Assembly: GCA_030019475.1 (NCBI GenBank)
Contig: JASEER010000016.1
Location: forward strand, 1 to 50,243
Origin: Thermoanaerobacterales bacterium
Lineage (GTDB): Bacteria > Bacillota > Desulfotomaculia > Desulfotomaculales > JASEER01
DNA: 50,243 nt
Reading direction: 5' to 3'
A program made the translations under genes and the position numbers. This document shows, piece after piece, positions 23,808 through 32,649 of the stretch. How positions within the stretch are numbered: the stretch's first letter is position 1; every line of letters starts with the position of its first letter. The notes beneath the pieces were generated by a model, which saw only the letters and a list, made by a program, of their open reading frames with translations, was not told where the DNA came from and searched no databases.

Positions 23808-25022
23808 CTACTCAAAACGCAGGGCCTCGATGGGGTCGGCGCCGGCAGCCTTGCGGGCCGGCCAATAGCCGAAGAAAACCCCCACCAGGGCGGAAAAACC
23901 GATGGCCAGCACGATCGCGCCGGCCGAGATCACCGTGGGCCAGCCGGCCACCTGCGAAACAACCTTACTCCCGACAACCCCTGTAACCATGCCGATCACC
24001 CCGCCGGCCAGGCTCAGCACCAGGGCTTCGATGAGAAACTGCGTCAGGATCGCCCCGCCGGTGGCGCCCACGGCCATGCGGATCCCGATCTCCTTGGTGC
24101 GTTCGGTGACCGAAACCAGCATAATGTTCATAATCCCGATGCCGCCCACCAGCAAGGACACCCCGGCGACGCTGGCCAGCAGGAGGGTCATGATCCTCGT
24201 GGTGTCTTCGACGGTTTCCATCAACGAGGTCATGTTCTGGATCGTGAAGTCGTCTTCCTGCTGATCGCTGAGGCGGTGCCTCTGTCGCAAGAGGGAAGCC
24301 ACTTCTTCCTCGACCGTGGCCAGGCTCATCTCGTCCTGCGCCTGGACATTGATCATACGGACATACCTTTCACCCGTGAAGCGTATCTGCGCGGTGGTAA
24401 TGGGAATATAGGCCACGTCGTCCTGGTCGGCGCCCCCCATGCCGCCGCCCTGGGAAGCCAGGACGCCGACCACAGTGAACTCAAGGTTGTTGAGACGGAC
24501 CGTGGCGCCAACCGGATTCGTTCCCCGGGGGAAAAGGTTTTCTACCACCGTCTGCCCGAGGACGGTTACCAGGGCCGCCCGGTCAACATCTTCTGCGGAG
24601 AAAAAAGAACCTGATTCCAAGGACAGGCTCTTGATCTCCTGGTAGGATTCAGTCGTTCCCGTTACATTGGTCGTCCAAGTCTGGCTCCCGGCAGTAAAAA
24701 CAACCGACTGACTGGTTTCCGGCGCCACGTTCTGCACCAGAGGCAGGTCTTGAATGGCCTCCGCATCATCCATGGTCAGGCTCATGGAGGCACTGCCGGC
24801 GCTGCGGACAGGGCCCCATCCGGTCCCCGGCCTGACCATCAGCAGATTCGACCCCATGCTGGCGATGCGATCGGTCACCTGTTTACCGGCCCCCTGGCCG
24901 ACGCTGATCATGACGATCACCGCCGCCACACCGATGATGATGCCCAGCGCCGTCAACAGCGAACGCATTTTATTGGCCATCAGGCCCCGCCAGGCTACGG
25001 CCAGGGCCGCCCGGAAACTCAT
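23808..25022 (-). CDS. MacB-type ABC transporter permease
   Basis: A 404-residue FtsX/MacB-family permease. One membrane segment near residues 20-42 (SLLTALGIIIGVAAVIVMIS) is followed by a large extracytoplasmic MacB core domain, to about residue 270. Three C-terminal membrane segments come next, with the conserved VTERTKEIGIRMAVGA cytoplasmic loop, and the protein ends in ARKAAGADPIEALRFE. MacB permeases do not span substrates through the membrane but drive the adaptor and outer tunnel mechanically. Its ATG overlaps the ATPase stop by four bases (ATGA). With the adaptor and the TolC-like protein upstream it completes a tripartite efflux system. Substrate unknown. Confidence 0.93.
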   Translation of the reverse strand: MSFRAALAVAWRGLMANKMRSLLTALGIIIGVAAVIVMISVGQGAGKQVTDRIASMGSNLLMVRPGTGWGPVRSAGSASMSLTMDDAEAIQDLPLVQNVAPETSQSVVFTAGSQTWTTNVTGTTESYQEIKSLSLESGSFFSAEDVDRAALVTVLGQTVVENLFPRGTNPVGATVRLNNLEFTVVGVLASQGGGMGGADQDDVAYIPITTAQIRFTGERYVRMINVQAQDEMSLATVEEEVASLLRQRHRLSDQQEDDFTIQNMTSLMETVEDTTRIMTLLLASVAGVSLLVGGIGIMNIMLVSVTERTKEIGIRMAVGATGGAILTQFLIEALVLSLAGGVIGMVTGVVGSKVVSQVAGWPTVISAGAIVLAIGFSALVGVFFGYWPARKAAGADPIEALRFE

Positions 25023-25768
25023 GCACAGACCTCCTTTTGAGCAACGGCCGCCAATTCTTCCGCCGCCTGCCGCGGCTTTTCCAGCACCCTGTCTTCTATG
25101 ACTGTCCCGTCCCGCAGGCGGATCAACCGCTGGCAGTAGGCAGCGATATCGGGTTCGTGAGTGACGATGACGATGGTGAGTCCCTGTTCCCTGTGCAAAT
25201 TCTGCAGCAGGGCCATCATTTCAATGCTGGTCCTGGTATCCAGAGCGCCGGTGGGTTCATCGGCCAGGATTATGGCCGGCTGATTAATCAGGGCGCGGGC
25301 AATGGCCACCCTTTGCTGCTGGCCGCCGGATAACTGGTTGGGCAGATGCCGTTCCCGCCCCTGTAACCCCACTTGCTGCAGGGCTGCCCAAGCCCTGGCC
25401 TTCATCTCGCTTTTGGCGACACCGGCATAAATCAGTGGCAGACAGACGTTCTCCCAGGCCATGGTATTCCTCAACAGGTTAAAGCTTTGAAACACAAAAC
25501 CAATGCGGCGGTTGCGGATCTCGGCCAATTCATCCCGCGTCAGCTTACTTACATCCCGGCCGTTCAACAGGTATTCTCCGCTTGTGGGACGGTCAAGACA
25601 CCCCACGATGTTCATCAGGGTGGACTTGCCCGACCCCGACGACCCCATAATCGCCACCATTTCTCCCGGGGATACGGTCAAGTCGACCCCCCTTAAGGCG
25701 TGTACCTGCATATCCCCTGTGACGTAGACTTTGGTTACCTGGTTGAGCTGGATGACGGGGTTACCCAT
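25019..25768 (-). CDS. MacB/LolD-type ABC transporter ATPase
   Basis: The 249-residue ATPase has Walker [10 protein letters not shown] at 42-50, signature LSGGQQQR at 146-153 and Walker B ILADEP at 167-172. It also has the FQSFNLL Q-loop segment typical of the MacB/LolD/FtsE group. ATG at 25768. It lies 6 bases after the adaptor gene and overlaps the permease gene by four bases. The split ATPase and permease correspond to the two halves of the fused Gram-negative MacB. Confidence 0.95.
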   Translation of the reverse strand: MGNPVIQLNQVTKVYVTGDMQVHALRGVDLTVSPGEMVAIMGSSGSGKSTLMNIVGCLDRPTSGEYLLNGRDVSKLTRDELAEIRNRRIGFVFQSFNLLRNTMAWENVCLPLIYAGVAKSEMKARAWAALQQVGLQGRERHLPNQLSGGQQQRVAIARALINQPAIILADEPTGALDTRTSIEMMALLQNLHREQGLTIVIVTHEPDIAAYCQRLIRLRDGTVIEDRVLEKPRQAAEELAAVAQKEVCA

Positions 25769-25774
25769 GATCCC

Positions 25775-27391
25775 TTACCTCCCCATCATTGGTGGGCCCA
25801 TCGGTTGCATCTGTCTCGTCGTCGTTGATCTACCGCTCGTACCGCTGCTCGTTGCCTGTTTTTCGGTACTGGCGCCAATGATGACCTGTTCGCCAACATC
25901 CAGTCCGCTGATGACTTCGATGTTGCTGGCATCGCTTAAACCTGTCACAATGTGCCGTAGCTGCGGGCGTCCATTTTCCAGGACCAGCACTGTGGCCTGT
26001 TTACCGTTACCCTCAGCACCCTCTCCCTGCTTCGGCTCAACGCTGCCAGTCGCGCCGCCAGGCGCTGCTTCCATACGAGCGCGGACCTGTTCACGAGTAA
26101 CCGTCGCCTTGCCGCTGCCAGGCTCACCACCAGGTACTGCCCCTGTCGTCTTGCCGCTGCCGGTCGCCGGCCGTGTTCCGCCCTCGTTGCCACCCGAAGC
26201 TGCTATGGCCTGATTTTTGGCCGCGTACGTAATGGCCGCTTGGGGAATGGTAATAACATCGTCCTTCTGGTTAACGATAATCCTGACACTCGCCGACATG
26301 CCGGCCTTGAGAAGTTGATCGGGATCGTCCACGGAAGCATCCACATCATACAACTGCACGTTGCTTTCCGTCGTCGCTTCGGCGGCGATGCGGGTCACCT
26401 TGCCCGTAAAGGTCCTCTCAGGGTAAGCATTGACGGTAAAGGTCACCGTTTGGCCGACTTTGGCGCGGCCGATGTCGGCCTCGTTGACCTGGATGGACAG
26501 CCGCAGGTCCGAGGTCAGCAGGGATATAAAACCGTTGGTCGTGTCATCGTTGCTGCCGCCGCCGCTGATGTGCTGGCCCACCTCACCTTCGACGTCCGTC
26601 ACGAATCCGTTCCATGGAGCACGCAGTTCGGCGGCGTCGAGGTTGTTCTGCGCCTCCTGCAAACCGGCAAGTGCGCCCTGAACCTGAGCTTCGGCGGCGG
26701 CCAGATCTTCCGGTTGAGTGCCTTCCTGAAGTTCTTTCAGGGCCGCCTTCGCGTAGCGCAACTTCGCGGCGGCCGCGTCACGGTCGGCAACGGACCTGTC
26801 CAGATCGGCCCGGGTCAGAAAACCGGCCTCAAAGAGGGCTTGATTCGCTTTCAGGGTCTCTTCGGCATTATGGTACGTACTTTGGGCTTCGATCAGATCC
26901 GCCTCCGCCTGGGCCAGTTCGGTAGCCTTGGGTCCGGCCTGCAGCTTGCGCAGCTCCGCCAGATTGGCCTCATAGTTCGCTTTGGCTTGGGCCAGTTCCG
27001 CCTCCAAACTCGAAGTGTCAAGGCACGCCAACAGTTCTCCGGCCTTGACGTAATCGCCGGGTTTAACAAAAATCGCTGCAATTTTGCCGCTGTTTTGAAA
27101 GTTTAAACCGATACTTTTTTGCGCCTCAACCATTCCTGTGGCGCTAATCGACTCGACGATACTACCCTGGCTCGCAGGCATCGTCATATACTTTGCCTGG
27201 GCTTCCCCGCCAAGCCACCGGTATCCGACCCCGGCCCCCAGAACGGCCAAAAATCCGAGAATGATGAACAGTTTTCGCCGCGGCTGCCGCCTGAAAAAAG
27301 GCAGCGCTTTCGCCGCGGCGGCCCGTATACTCAAAAGCCGTCCTCGCACGCCGCGTCCTGACTCTGTCGGCAGTGAACCTTCCGAAACCAA
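25775..27391 (-). CDS. MacA-like periplasmic-adaptor (HlyD family) efflux protein
   Basis: A 538-residue membrane-fusion protein. It has an N-terminal membrane anchor (LFIILGFLAVLGAGVGY, near 40-57), a lipoyl half-motif SATGMVEAQKSIGL, and a long coiled-coil hairpin (about residues 125-260). Then come the second lipoyl half and beta-barrel domains. A low-complexity Gly/Thr/Ala insert lies near 415-480, and the tail ends MGPPMMGR. The start is TTG at 27391, with AGGGGG nine bases upstream. It lies 84 bases after the TolC-like gene and 6 before the ATPase. It is larger than Gram-negative MacA (about 370) because of the insert and hairpin. Confidence 0.9.
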   Translation of the reverse strand: MVSEGSLPTESGRGVRGRLLSIRAAAAKALPFFRRQPRRKLFIILGFLAVLGAGVGYRWLGGEAQAKYMTMPASQGSIVESISATGMVEAQKSIGLNFQNSGKIAAIFVKPGDYVKAGELLACLDTSSLEAELAQAKANYEANLAELRKLQAGPKATELAQAEADLIEAQSTYHNAEETLKANQALFEAGFLTRADLDRSVADRDAAAAKLRYAKAALKELQEGTQPEDLAAAEAQVQGALAGLQEAQNNLDAAELRAPWNGFVTDVEGEVGQHISGGGSNDDTTNGFISLLTSDLRLSIQVNEADIGRAKVGQTVTFTVNAYPERTFTGKVTRIAAEATTESNVQLYDVDASVDDPDQLLKAGMSASVRIIVNQKDDVITIPQAAITYAAKNQAIAASGGNEGGTRPATGSGKTTGAVPGGEPGSGKATVTREQVRARMEAAPGGATGSVEPKQGEGAEGNGKQATVLVLENGRPQLRHIVTGLSDASNIEVISGLDVGEQVIIGASTEKQATSSGTSGRSTTTRQMQPMGPPMMGR

Positions 27392-27475
27392 AACCGTATT
27401 CCCCCTCGATTTCCTTGTGGTGCGCCACCCGTAACCGGCGTTAATCCCGATGAACCCCTCGCCCGTGGTGTGCGA

Positions 27476-28576
27476 CTAGCTATACGATGCCGCCCAGGGT
27501 TTTTCAAACAGCCGCTTGTTGTATGCGTACTGGATGGCCGTCTGCTTCAACGACAGCCTGGCCTCGGCCAGGGCCGCCTCGGCCTCCGTCACTTCGGCCG
27601 CCGTGGCCAAACCTGACCGCTGCAGGATCTGCTTGACCCGGAGGTCGGCCTCCGCCACCGCGATGTTCTTTTCGGCCAGGGCGTAGGACCGCTCCAGTTC
27701 CTGGAGGGTGTAGTAAAGGTTTCGCATCTGCAGCCGTACCGCGTCCTTGGCATTCTTCACGTCGAGTTCGGCCTGCTCCACCTCCTCGTCCTCCGCCGCG
27801 TCCCAGTAGGACAGGTCTTCCGTGTACTTGGCGTTCTGCTCGGCGATCCACACGGAAGGGCTCTCATCCAGGACCCGGTTGACCTCGGCCTCCAGGTTGT
27901 CCACCGCCAGCGGCGAGAACTCCACGTCATCCGCCAACGCCGGCCGGTCGGTCAGGGATAAACCCACCAGTTGATCGAACTGTATGTAGGCCGTCTCCAC
28001 GCCGTTTTTGGCCGCGTCCAGGTCGCCCTGCGCCTTGAGCAGCGCCTTCTCGGCCGCGTCCAGGCTCATGACCGTCTTCCCGCCCAGGGTCACCGAGGAG
28101 CCGTACTTGCTGACCAGCCCGCGGTCGTAGACGATACGGGTCTTGCCCAGGTCCAGCTCGGCCTTTTTCACGGCCGCTTCCGCGGCGGCCACCTTCTCCT
28201 GCGCCTCGAGAATGCCCCAGTACAGCTGACACGCCTTCAGGGTCACGCCATCCAGGGCGGCATCGTAGTTTTTCTTCGCCTTCTGCCACCCCAGGTCGGC
28301 CTGGAGTACCGCGGCCCACGCCGCGTCCATGTCACTGCCGTCGCTGTAGACGTCCTCGACCACGGTGTCGTACCTGTCCTCCGCTTTATCGTATGAGGAT
28401 TCGGCCCTGTCGATTTCCAGCTCCGCCTTCTGGGCCGCGATGCTGTACTTGACGGCCATAGCAATCGCTTGGTTAAGCGTAAGGCCGGATGGTGTGGCTT
28501 CCCCGGCCCAGGCAACCCCCGGGCCGGAAAGCCCGAAACAGGTAATGAGAACCAATGAAATCAACTTCTTTAGCAC
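27476..28576 (-). CDS. TolC-family protein
   Basis: A 366-residue exported protein with a Sec signal peptide (LKKLISLVLITCFGLSG, then AWA cleavage near residue 24) and long heptad-rich helices (AEAAVKKAELDLGKTR, AEAALAEARLSLKQTA) as in TolC/CusC-type outer-membrane tunnels. I start at GTG 28576, because GGAGGTGG lies just upstream; an ATG seven codons earlier precedes that site. It is shorter than Gram-negative TolC (about 430-490), and no clear beta-barrel segment is seen, so it may be a coiled-coil tunnel without an outer-membrane barrel. It is probably first in the efflux operon apart from the gtrA relic. Confidence 0.85.
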   Translation of the reverse strand: MLKKLISLVLITCFGLSGPGVAWAGEATPSGLTLNQAIAMAVKYSIAAQKAELEIDRAESSYDKAEDRYDTVVEDVYSDGSDMDAAWAAVLQADLGWQKAKKNYDAALDGVTLKACQLYWGILEAQEKVAAAEAAVKKAELDLGKTRIVYDRGLVSKYGSSVTLGGKTVMSLDAAEKALLKAQGDLDAAKNGVETAYIQFDQLVGLSLTDRPALADDVEFSPLAVDNLEAEVNRVLDESPSVWIAEQNAKYTEDLSYWDAAEDEEVEQAELDVKNAKDAVRLQMRNLYYTLQELERSYALAEKNIAVAEADLRVKQILQRSGLATAAEVTEAEAALAEARLSLKQTAIQYAYNKRLFEKPWAASYS

Positions 28577-28675
28577 GCTACCCCACCTCCGTTCCATATT
28601 TCAGGGTTATCGATACGGCCATCGTCATCCTCAGCGCGCACCTGATCACCTTCCTTGGCATCCTTTACCAGTATT

Positions 28676-29091
28676 CTAGCTACGAGATATGACCTTGTTG
28701 TGGACAAAACGTGACAGCTCTGTGAACCCCAGCCCCCGAGACCTGGTCGCAGGTGGTTCAGCATCGCAAGGCATATGTTTTTCTTCTTGAGTCTTAATAG
28801 CAACATTTGATAAAACCTTGACCAGGTAACCAAACAACAACAAAAGGTAGTAGGCTGCAACGAACAGGATGTCCTCCGAGGCGTCGGCTTGGCCCGCCGC
28901 CCGGAAGGTCCATCGTCGATTGACGAAGATACTGTTGGCGATGCCGGCGCATAGGAAAGTGTCTGGGCCGGCAGGTACGGCACCCCGCCCAGAGTCAGCA
29001 GGAGAAAAGACGCCAAATCGACCTCCGTGTTGCCGACCCCGACGATGCAGAAGCGCAGGAACTGGACGGCTCCGTGCTTATTGCTGAACAT
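28676..29091 (-). pseudogene. frameshifted GtrA-family membrane protein
   Basis: The frame from ATG 29091 reads QFLRFCIVGVGNTEVDLAS and then FLLLTLGGVPYLPAQTLSYA, the first membrane half of GtrA-type polyprenyl-sugar translocation proteins. A one-base loss near 28948 puts the next part, AGIANSIFVNRRWTF and AAYYLLLLFGYLVKV, into another frame, which ends at 28676. The combined sequence gives the family's order (NSxxxNRRWTF after the second span), so the gene is a recent frameshift mutant and not a chance match. It lies between the operator array at 29145-29220 and the TolC gene, so it is still transcribed with the efflux operon. Confidence 0.75.
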
Positions 29092-29144
29092 TCCGCGCCT
29101 CGCCCCCCTTTAAGCTTTCACGCTGTTTCACAACCACTGCCGAA

Positions 29145-29220
29145 ATAATACCCGCGCCGCCTGAATCGCCCCTTAACGGAAACTGAACGTTGATTGAATA
29201 CCGGCTGAGTGTACGCTGAA
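29145..29220 (-). promoter_or_regulatory. 11-bp-phased TTCAG array and -10 box upstream of gtrA relic/efflux operon
   Basis: Six consecutive 11-base units run from 29220 to 29155, beginning TTCAG, CTCAG, TTCAA, TTCAG, TTAAG and TTCAG, followed after four bases by TATTAT at 29150-29145. The same six-unit layout with the same -10 spacing is found at 30075-30150, and a four-unit version at 32650-32705 before the response regulator gene. Tandem half-sites with an 11-base period are the usual binding pattern of OmpR-family response regulators. Confidence 0.7.
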
Positions 29221-29268
29221 GGAGCATCTTGGGCCGCCCCGGAATGCCCGCCCGAGCATTAGACGAGC

Positions 29269-29297
29269 CAGGCAGCACCCGAAGCGAATGCTGCCTG
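29269..29297 (-). terminator. hairpin after the 186-aa lipoprotein gene
   Basis: CAGGCAGCA and TGCTGCCTG form a 9-bp stem with an 11-base loop about 45 bases after the stop codon. There is no U-run, so termination would be weak or factor-assisted. Confidence 0.4.
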
Positions 29298-29339
29298 CAC
29301 CACGAACCAACGGACAATATCCTTGATCGGCTTCTCCCC

Positions 29340-29900
29340 TCAGGAAGCCGGCGGCTCCGGCGGAGCCCCTTCACCCCTCTCCGGCCCCGCGTCCAACTTA
29401 TCAAGATCCATATTCTGTAATCCGGCCAATATGCTCCGGGCCTGCTCGGCGGTCATTTTCCCCTGGGCCACCTCTTCGTCCAGCCTTGCTTTTGTCTCGG
29501 CCAACAGTTTCTCCTTAAGCTGCGCCAGCGTCATCCCCTTGGCGGCGGCCAACTGCTCCAGGGTTTTCCCGGATTTCAACGCGGTCTGCAGTTCCTCGGC
29601 GGTCATGCCGAGAATCCCGGCTATGTCCTCCATCGGACCGCCCCGGGGACCGCCCCCCGGCACAGCGCCCTGCTTCGGCTGCCGATCCTGGTCGGCGGAG
29701 GCGGTGCCGCCGTCGTTGCCCGCCGCCGCCGGCTCTTCCGCCCGGCCGGTACCCGCATCCGAGGGCGCCTCGGAAACAACCGCCTGTTGCGAGGTATCGG
29801 TCGCCTGACCGCCGTCCGCGCCGGCATTGCTCTTACAACCCACCGACCCGAACAACAAAGCCACTGTCAGACCCAGGAGCAGCCACTTCTTTTTGTTCAT
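29340..29900 (-). CDS. putative lipoprotein of the two-component/efflux locus
   Basis: A 186-residue protein with signal peptide MNKKKWLLLGLTVALLF and lipobox SVGC (C22). A flexible Gly/Ala/Asp/Gln-rich linker runs to about residue 90. A helical region follows with MTAEELQTALKSGKTLEQLA and MTLAQLKEKLLAETKARLDE, two tandem copies of a helix motif also seen in SHOCT-like and heat-shock tail domains. A Pro-rich end closes it. ATG at 29900 is set by GGAGG seven bases upstream. A start 15 codons earlier lacks this. It lies between the array at 30075-30150, which probably drives it, and the efflux operon. A sensor accessory or substrate-binding role is possible but unproven. Confidence 0.8.
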   Translation of the reverse strand: MNKKKWLLLGLTVALLFGSVGCKSNAGADGGQATDTSQQAVVSEAPSDAGTGRAEEPAAAGNDGGTASADQDRQPKQGAVPGGGPRGGPMEDIAGILGMTAEELQTALKSGKTLEQLAAAKGMTLAQLKEKLLAETKARLDEEVAQGKMTAEQARSILAGLQNMDLDKLDAGPERGEGAPPEPPAS

Positions 29901-30074
29901 CTCCCAGCCTCCGAATTCCAACCTCCGATTGCCATCGCCGAACATCGTCGGACCCGGCCCGGATCACGCCGATAATGTCGCCCCTTTGCCGCGACCCGGC
30001 CGGCACAACAACCCTTTTGCAGAAAACACCTCCTGTCCCAAAGTCCACTGTGCCGCTTGTGTCCACCTTGCCAA

Positions 30075-30150
30075 ATAATACCCGCGTTGCCTGAATCATC
30101 CCTTAGCGAAAACTGAACATTGCTTGAAGTACGGCTGAACATCGGCTGAA
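30075..30150 (-). promoter_or_regulatory. 11-bp-phased TTCAG array and -10 box upstream of lipoprotein gene
   Basis: Six 11-base units from 30150 to 30085 begin TTCAG, TTCAG, TTCAA, TTCAG, CTAAG and TTCAG, followed after four bases by TATTAT at 30080-30075. Five of six units keep TTCA in exact phase. The arrangement is nearly superimposable on that at 29145-29220. The untranslated leader to the lipoprotein ATG is about 170 bases. Confidence 0.7.
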
Positions 30151-30163
30151 AATCGGGGGAACG

Positions 30164-30297
30164 CAAAAAGGGGCTGTTGAAAAACTTCGCCTGGCTTTGT
30201 CACGCTCGCCGCCCAGTACCCACGTACCACCCAGTACGCTCCGCGCTGGCTGGCTTCGCCTTCCGCGCCATGCTCGTTTTTGAACAGCCCCCGTTTT
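30164..30297. mobile_element. MITE-like element with 16-bp terminal inverted repeats
   Basis: GGGGCTGTTGAAAAAC at 30170-30185 is mirrored at 30276-30291 by GTTTTTGAACAGCCCC (one mismatch), flanked by A and T runs. The 90-base interior encodes no gene and has its own partial inverted repeats. The right-hand arm plus CCCC and TTTTT on the minus strand may end transcription of the two-component operon. A further copy of the arm (CTGTTGAAAAAAC on the minus strand) lies immediately to the right. The short hairpin at 8503-8525 looks like the two ends joined without an interior. Confidence 0.6.
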
Positions 30298-30375
30298 TTC
30301 AACAGGGCCAAAGCGGCATTCAAAGCGAATTCCGCTACCGTCGACAACAAATATGCATAACTAATCAGGAGACAT

Positions 30376-31923
30376 TTAAGTTACTGCGGGAAGCCGGATA
30401 TAAAACGTCGTTCCCTCTCCCTCCCGGCTTTCAACGCTCATGGTTCCGCCGTGCGCGCTGACGATGGCCTTGCTGATCGCCAGACCCAGACCCGCCCCGC
30501 CGTGTCTGCGCGTCCGGGAGGCGTCGCTGCGGTAAAAGCGGTCGAAGATATGGGGGAGATGATCGGCGCTGATCCCCGGTCCGTTATCCTGAACGGACAA
30601 TTGCACGCCGTCGCTCCCGGTCGACAGCGACAAGCGGATATGACCCCTTTCCGGATCCGTGTACTGCACCGCGTTGTGAAACAGATTCAAGATCACCTGT
30701 TTCATCTTGTCGGCGTTAAACCTGCACCTCACGTCCGGTTCGACCGACAGGTCAAGCCTCCTTTCGCCGGCCAGGATACGGAGCTGCGGCTCCATGTCCC
30801 GGATGAGGCCGTCCAGCAGACCTTCCGTGAGTTCGATGCGCGGTGCGCGGTCGAGTTTGGCCAGGAGAAGAAGGTCGTGTACCAGCTTGCTGAGCCGTTC
30901 CGATTCGCCGTGCATACTTTTGAGCGCCTTGTGCAGTTGATCCGGCTGATCCGCCGCGCCGCGCAGCAGTACTTCCAGGAAGCCGTGGATAGAGGTCAGC
31001 GGCGTGCGGAGTTCATGGGAGGCGTCGGCGATGAAGCGGCGCATCTGCTCCCTGGCTTCCCTTTCCGCGGCGAAGGAGGCCTCCAGCCGCTCCAGCATGC
31101 CGTTAAAGGATTCGGCCAAACGATCGATTTCCATCTGTCCCTGGCGGGTCGGGAAACGCCTGGCCAGGTTTCCGGCATCGATCTCTTCCGCGGTGTACAC
31201 CATATTGGATAAAGGAACCAGCGTTCTTCTGATCACCGGCATGAAGCCGAGCAGGCCGAACAGCATGGCGATGAGGGAAAGAAACGAAAAAGAAAGCAGT
31301 TGACGGACAAGCAGCTCCTTGAGCGGGCCCGTCAAGGTGCTTACTTGAACGACGCCCAGCGGCCGTCCGTGATCGAAAACCGGATGCAATACCACCAACT
31401 GCTCTGCTCCGCCTTCATCGACGATCCTGTAGTCCGGTCCCGGTTTTTTCCGTAAAACATCCGGACGCAGCGGCCGATCCGCTCCCGGAGGTTTTATGCC
31501 GCCGGCGCCGTCAACCGTTCCGCCGTTCGGCTCCGGGCTTTTCCGCAATACTTCCAGGTACTCCTGCTCGTCCAATCTCGGAGGGCTTTCGTCGCCAGGG
31601 CCGCTCGACAAAACGGCATAGTTGCCGTCGGCGTCCACGAAGGCCAGGTTCGCGCCGGGGACAAAAAAGAACGGCGGACGCCTATCGCCGTTTTCCCAAC
31701 CTGCGCCGAGAAGCCGCCAGGCATCCGGATGAACGGACATAATTTGGCTCAGCATGCTGGCGGCTTTGTTTCTGCAAATGACATCTCGCATAAAAGCATA
31801 TTGAAGCAAACCGATAAGGAAAAGCAAAACGGCGAGGATTAACAGCGAGCGGGACAGCAGTTGCGTCCGGAGTGAACCGGGGGCAAACAGGAGTCTGAAC
31901 CGCGTCCTTGCCCTTTGAATCAT
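30376..31923 (-). CDS. two-component sensor histidine kinase
   Basis: A 515-residue membrane kinase. Membrane segment 1 is near 26-44, an extracytoplasmic sensor region with Pro- and Gly-rich stretches runs to about 205, and segment 2 is near 208-230. A HAMP linker follows to about 285, then HisKA with the phosphorylated H303 in ASHELRTPL. The HATPase domain has the N-box NLFHNAVQYT, DNGPGIS and GGAGLGLAI. The start overlaps the response regulator stop by four bases (ATGA). The sensor region matches no domain I know. With the regulator it is expected to sense an envelope stress relieved by the neighbouring efflux pump. Confidence 0.93.
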   Translation of the reverse strand: MIQRARTRFRLLFAPGSLRTQLLSRSLLILAVLLFLIGLLQYAFMRDVICRNKAASMLSQIMSVHPDAWRLLGAGWENGDRRPPFFFVPGANLAFVDADGNYAVLSSGPGDESPPRLDEQEYLEVLRKSPEPNGGTVDGAGGIKPPGADRPLRPDVLRKKPGPDYRIVDEGGAEQLVVLHPVFDHGRPLGVVQVSTLTGPLKELLVRQLLSFSFLSLIAMLFGLLGFMPVIRRTLVPLSNMVYTAEEIDAGNLARRFPTRQGQMEIDRLAESFNGMLERLEASFAAEREAREQMRRFIADASHELRTPLTSIHGFLEVLLRGAADQPDQLHKALKSMHGESERLSKLVHDLLLLAKLDRAPRIELTEGLLDGLIRDMEPQLRILAGERRLDLSVEPDVRCRFNADKMKQVILNLFHNAVQYTDPERGHIRLSLSTGSDGVQLSVQDNGPGISADHLPHIFDRFYRSDASRTRRHGGAGLGLAISKAIVSAHGGTMSVESREGEGTTFYIRLPAVT

Positions 31924-32603
31924 GCCGGGTCAACCCGGTATCCTGATCCGCGAACAGTGCGTATCAATTGATGGTCTTTGTCTCCCAGCTTATCCCGTAA
32001 GGAGCGGACATACACCTCAACGATGTTTTCCTCGCCTCCGAAGTCATAACCCCATACCTTATCCAGAATCATTGCTTTACTCAAAACCAATCCGTGGTTG
32101 AGAACCAGGAATTTAAGGAGTTCGTACTCCGTCGGGGAGAGTTCCAGGGCGCGGTTTTCGAAGCGGATTTCCCTACGGCGGTCATCAATACGAAACGGCC
32201 CGATCACGACCTCTCCGAACAGATGCGGAAACTGGTTGCGGAGCCGGGCGTGAATCCTGGCCAGGAGTTCCTCGAAACTGAACGGTTTTACCATGTAATC
32301 ATCGGCTCCGAGATTAAGACCCTTCACCCGGTCATCCACTTCATCCCTGGCCGTGAGCATGATCACCGCCACATTGTCCATCTTCTTGATCATCCGGCAG
32401 ACTTCGAAGCCGTCCATTCCGGGCATCATAACATCAAGGATGACGACATGCGGCCGGAACTGCTTCAGCAGGGTGACGGCCCTCATACCGTCCTGGGCGC
32501 TTTGCACGGCGAACCCTTCGTTCTGCAGACCGATTTCCAGAAACTGCAGGATGTTGGGTTCATCGTCCACCAACAGTATTCTGATGCCGCTTAATTGCTG
32601 CAT
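31920..32603 (-). CDS. OmpR-family response regulator
   Basis: A 227-residue regulator. Its receiver domain has phospho-acceptor D57 in LDVMMPGMDG, the acidic pair in LVDDE and lysine in MVKPF. It is joined to a winged-helix DNA-binding domain (ELSPTEYELLKFLVLNHG, then YVRSLRDKLG and RTVRGSGYRVD). OmpR-type proteins bind direct repeats of about 10-11 bases. Such arrays lie directly upstream of this gene and of two neighbouring units, which suggests autoregulation and control of the efflux and lipoprotein genes. ATG at 32603. Confidence 0.95.
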   Translation of the reverse strand: MQQLSGIRILLVDDEPNILQFLEIGLQNEGFAVQSAQDGMRAVTLLKQFRPHVVILDVMMPGMDGFEVCRMIKKMDNVAVIMLTARDEVDDRVKGLNLGADDYMVKPFSFEELLARIHARLRNQFPHLFGEVVIGPFRIDDRRREIRFENRALELSPTEYELLKFLVLNHGLVLSKAMILDKVWGYDFGGEENIVEVYVRSLRDKLGDKDHQLIRTVRGSGYRVDPA

Positions 32604-32649
32604 TTCGGATCAGCACCCTTATGGTTATCCGTTAGACAGTACGGCAGTT

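Noticed and set aside
28570-29091. Intact 173-residue protein from the gtrA region
   Set aside because: After about residue 45 this frame loses GtrA similarity while the neighbouring frame continues it, so it is a frameshifted gene.
30096-30350. 84-residue frame through the MITE-like element
   Set aside because: It reads through the inverted repeats and into the regulatory array, so it is repeat sequence and not a gene.
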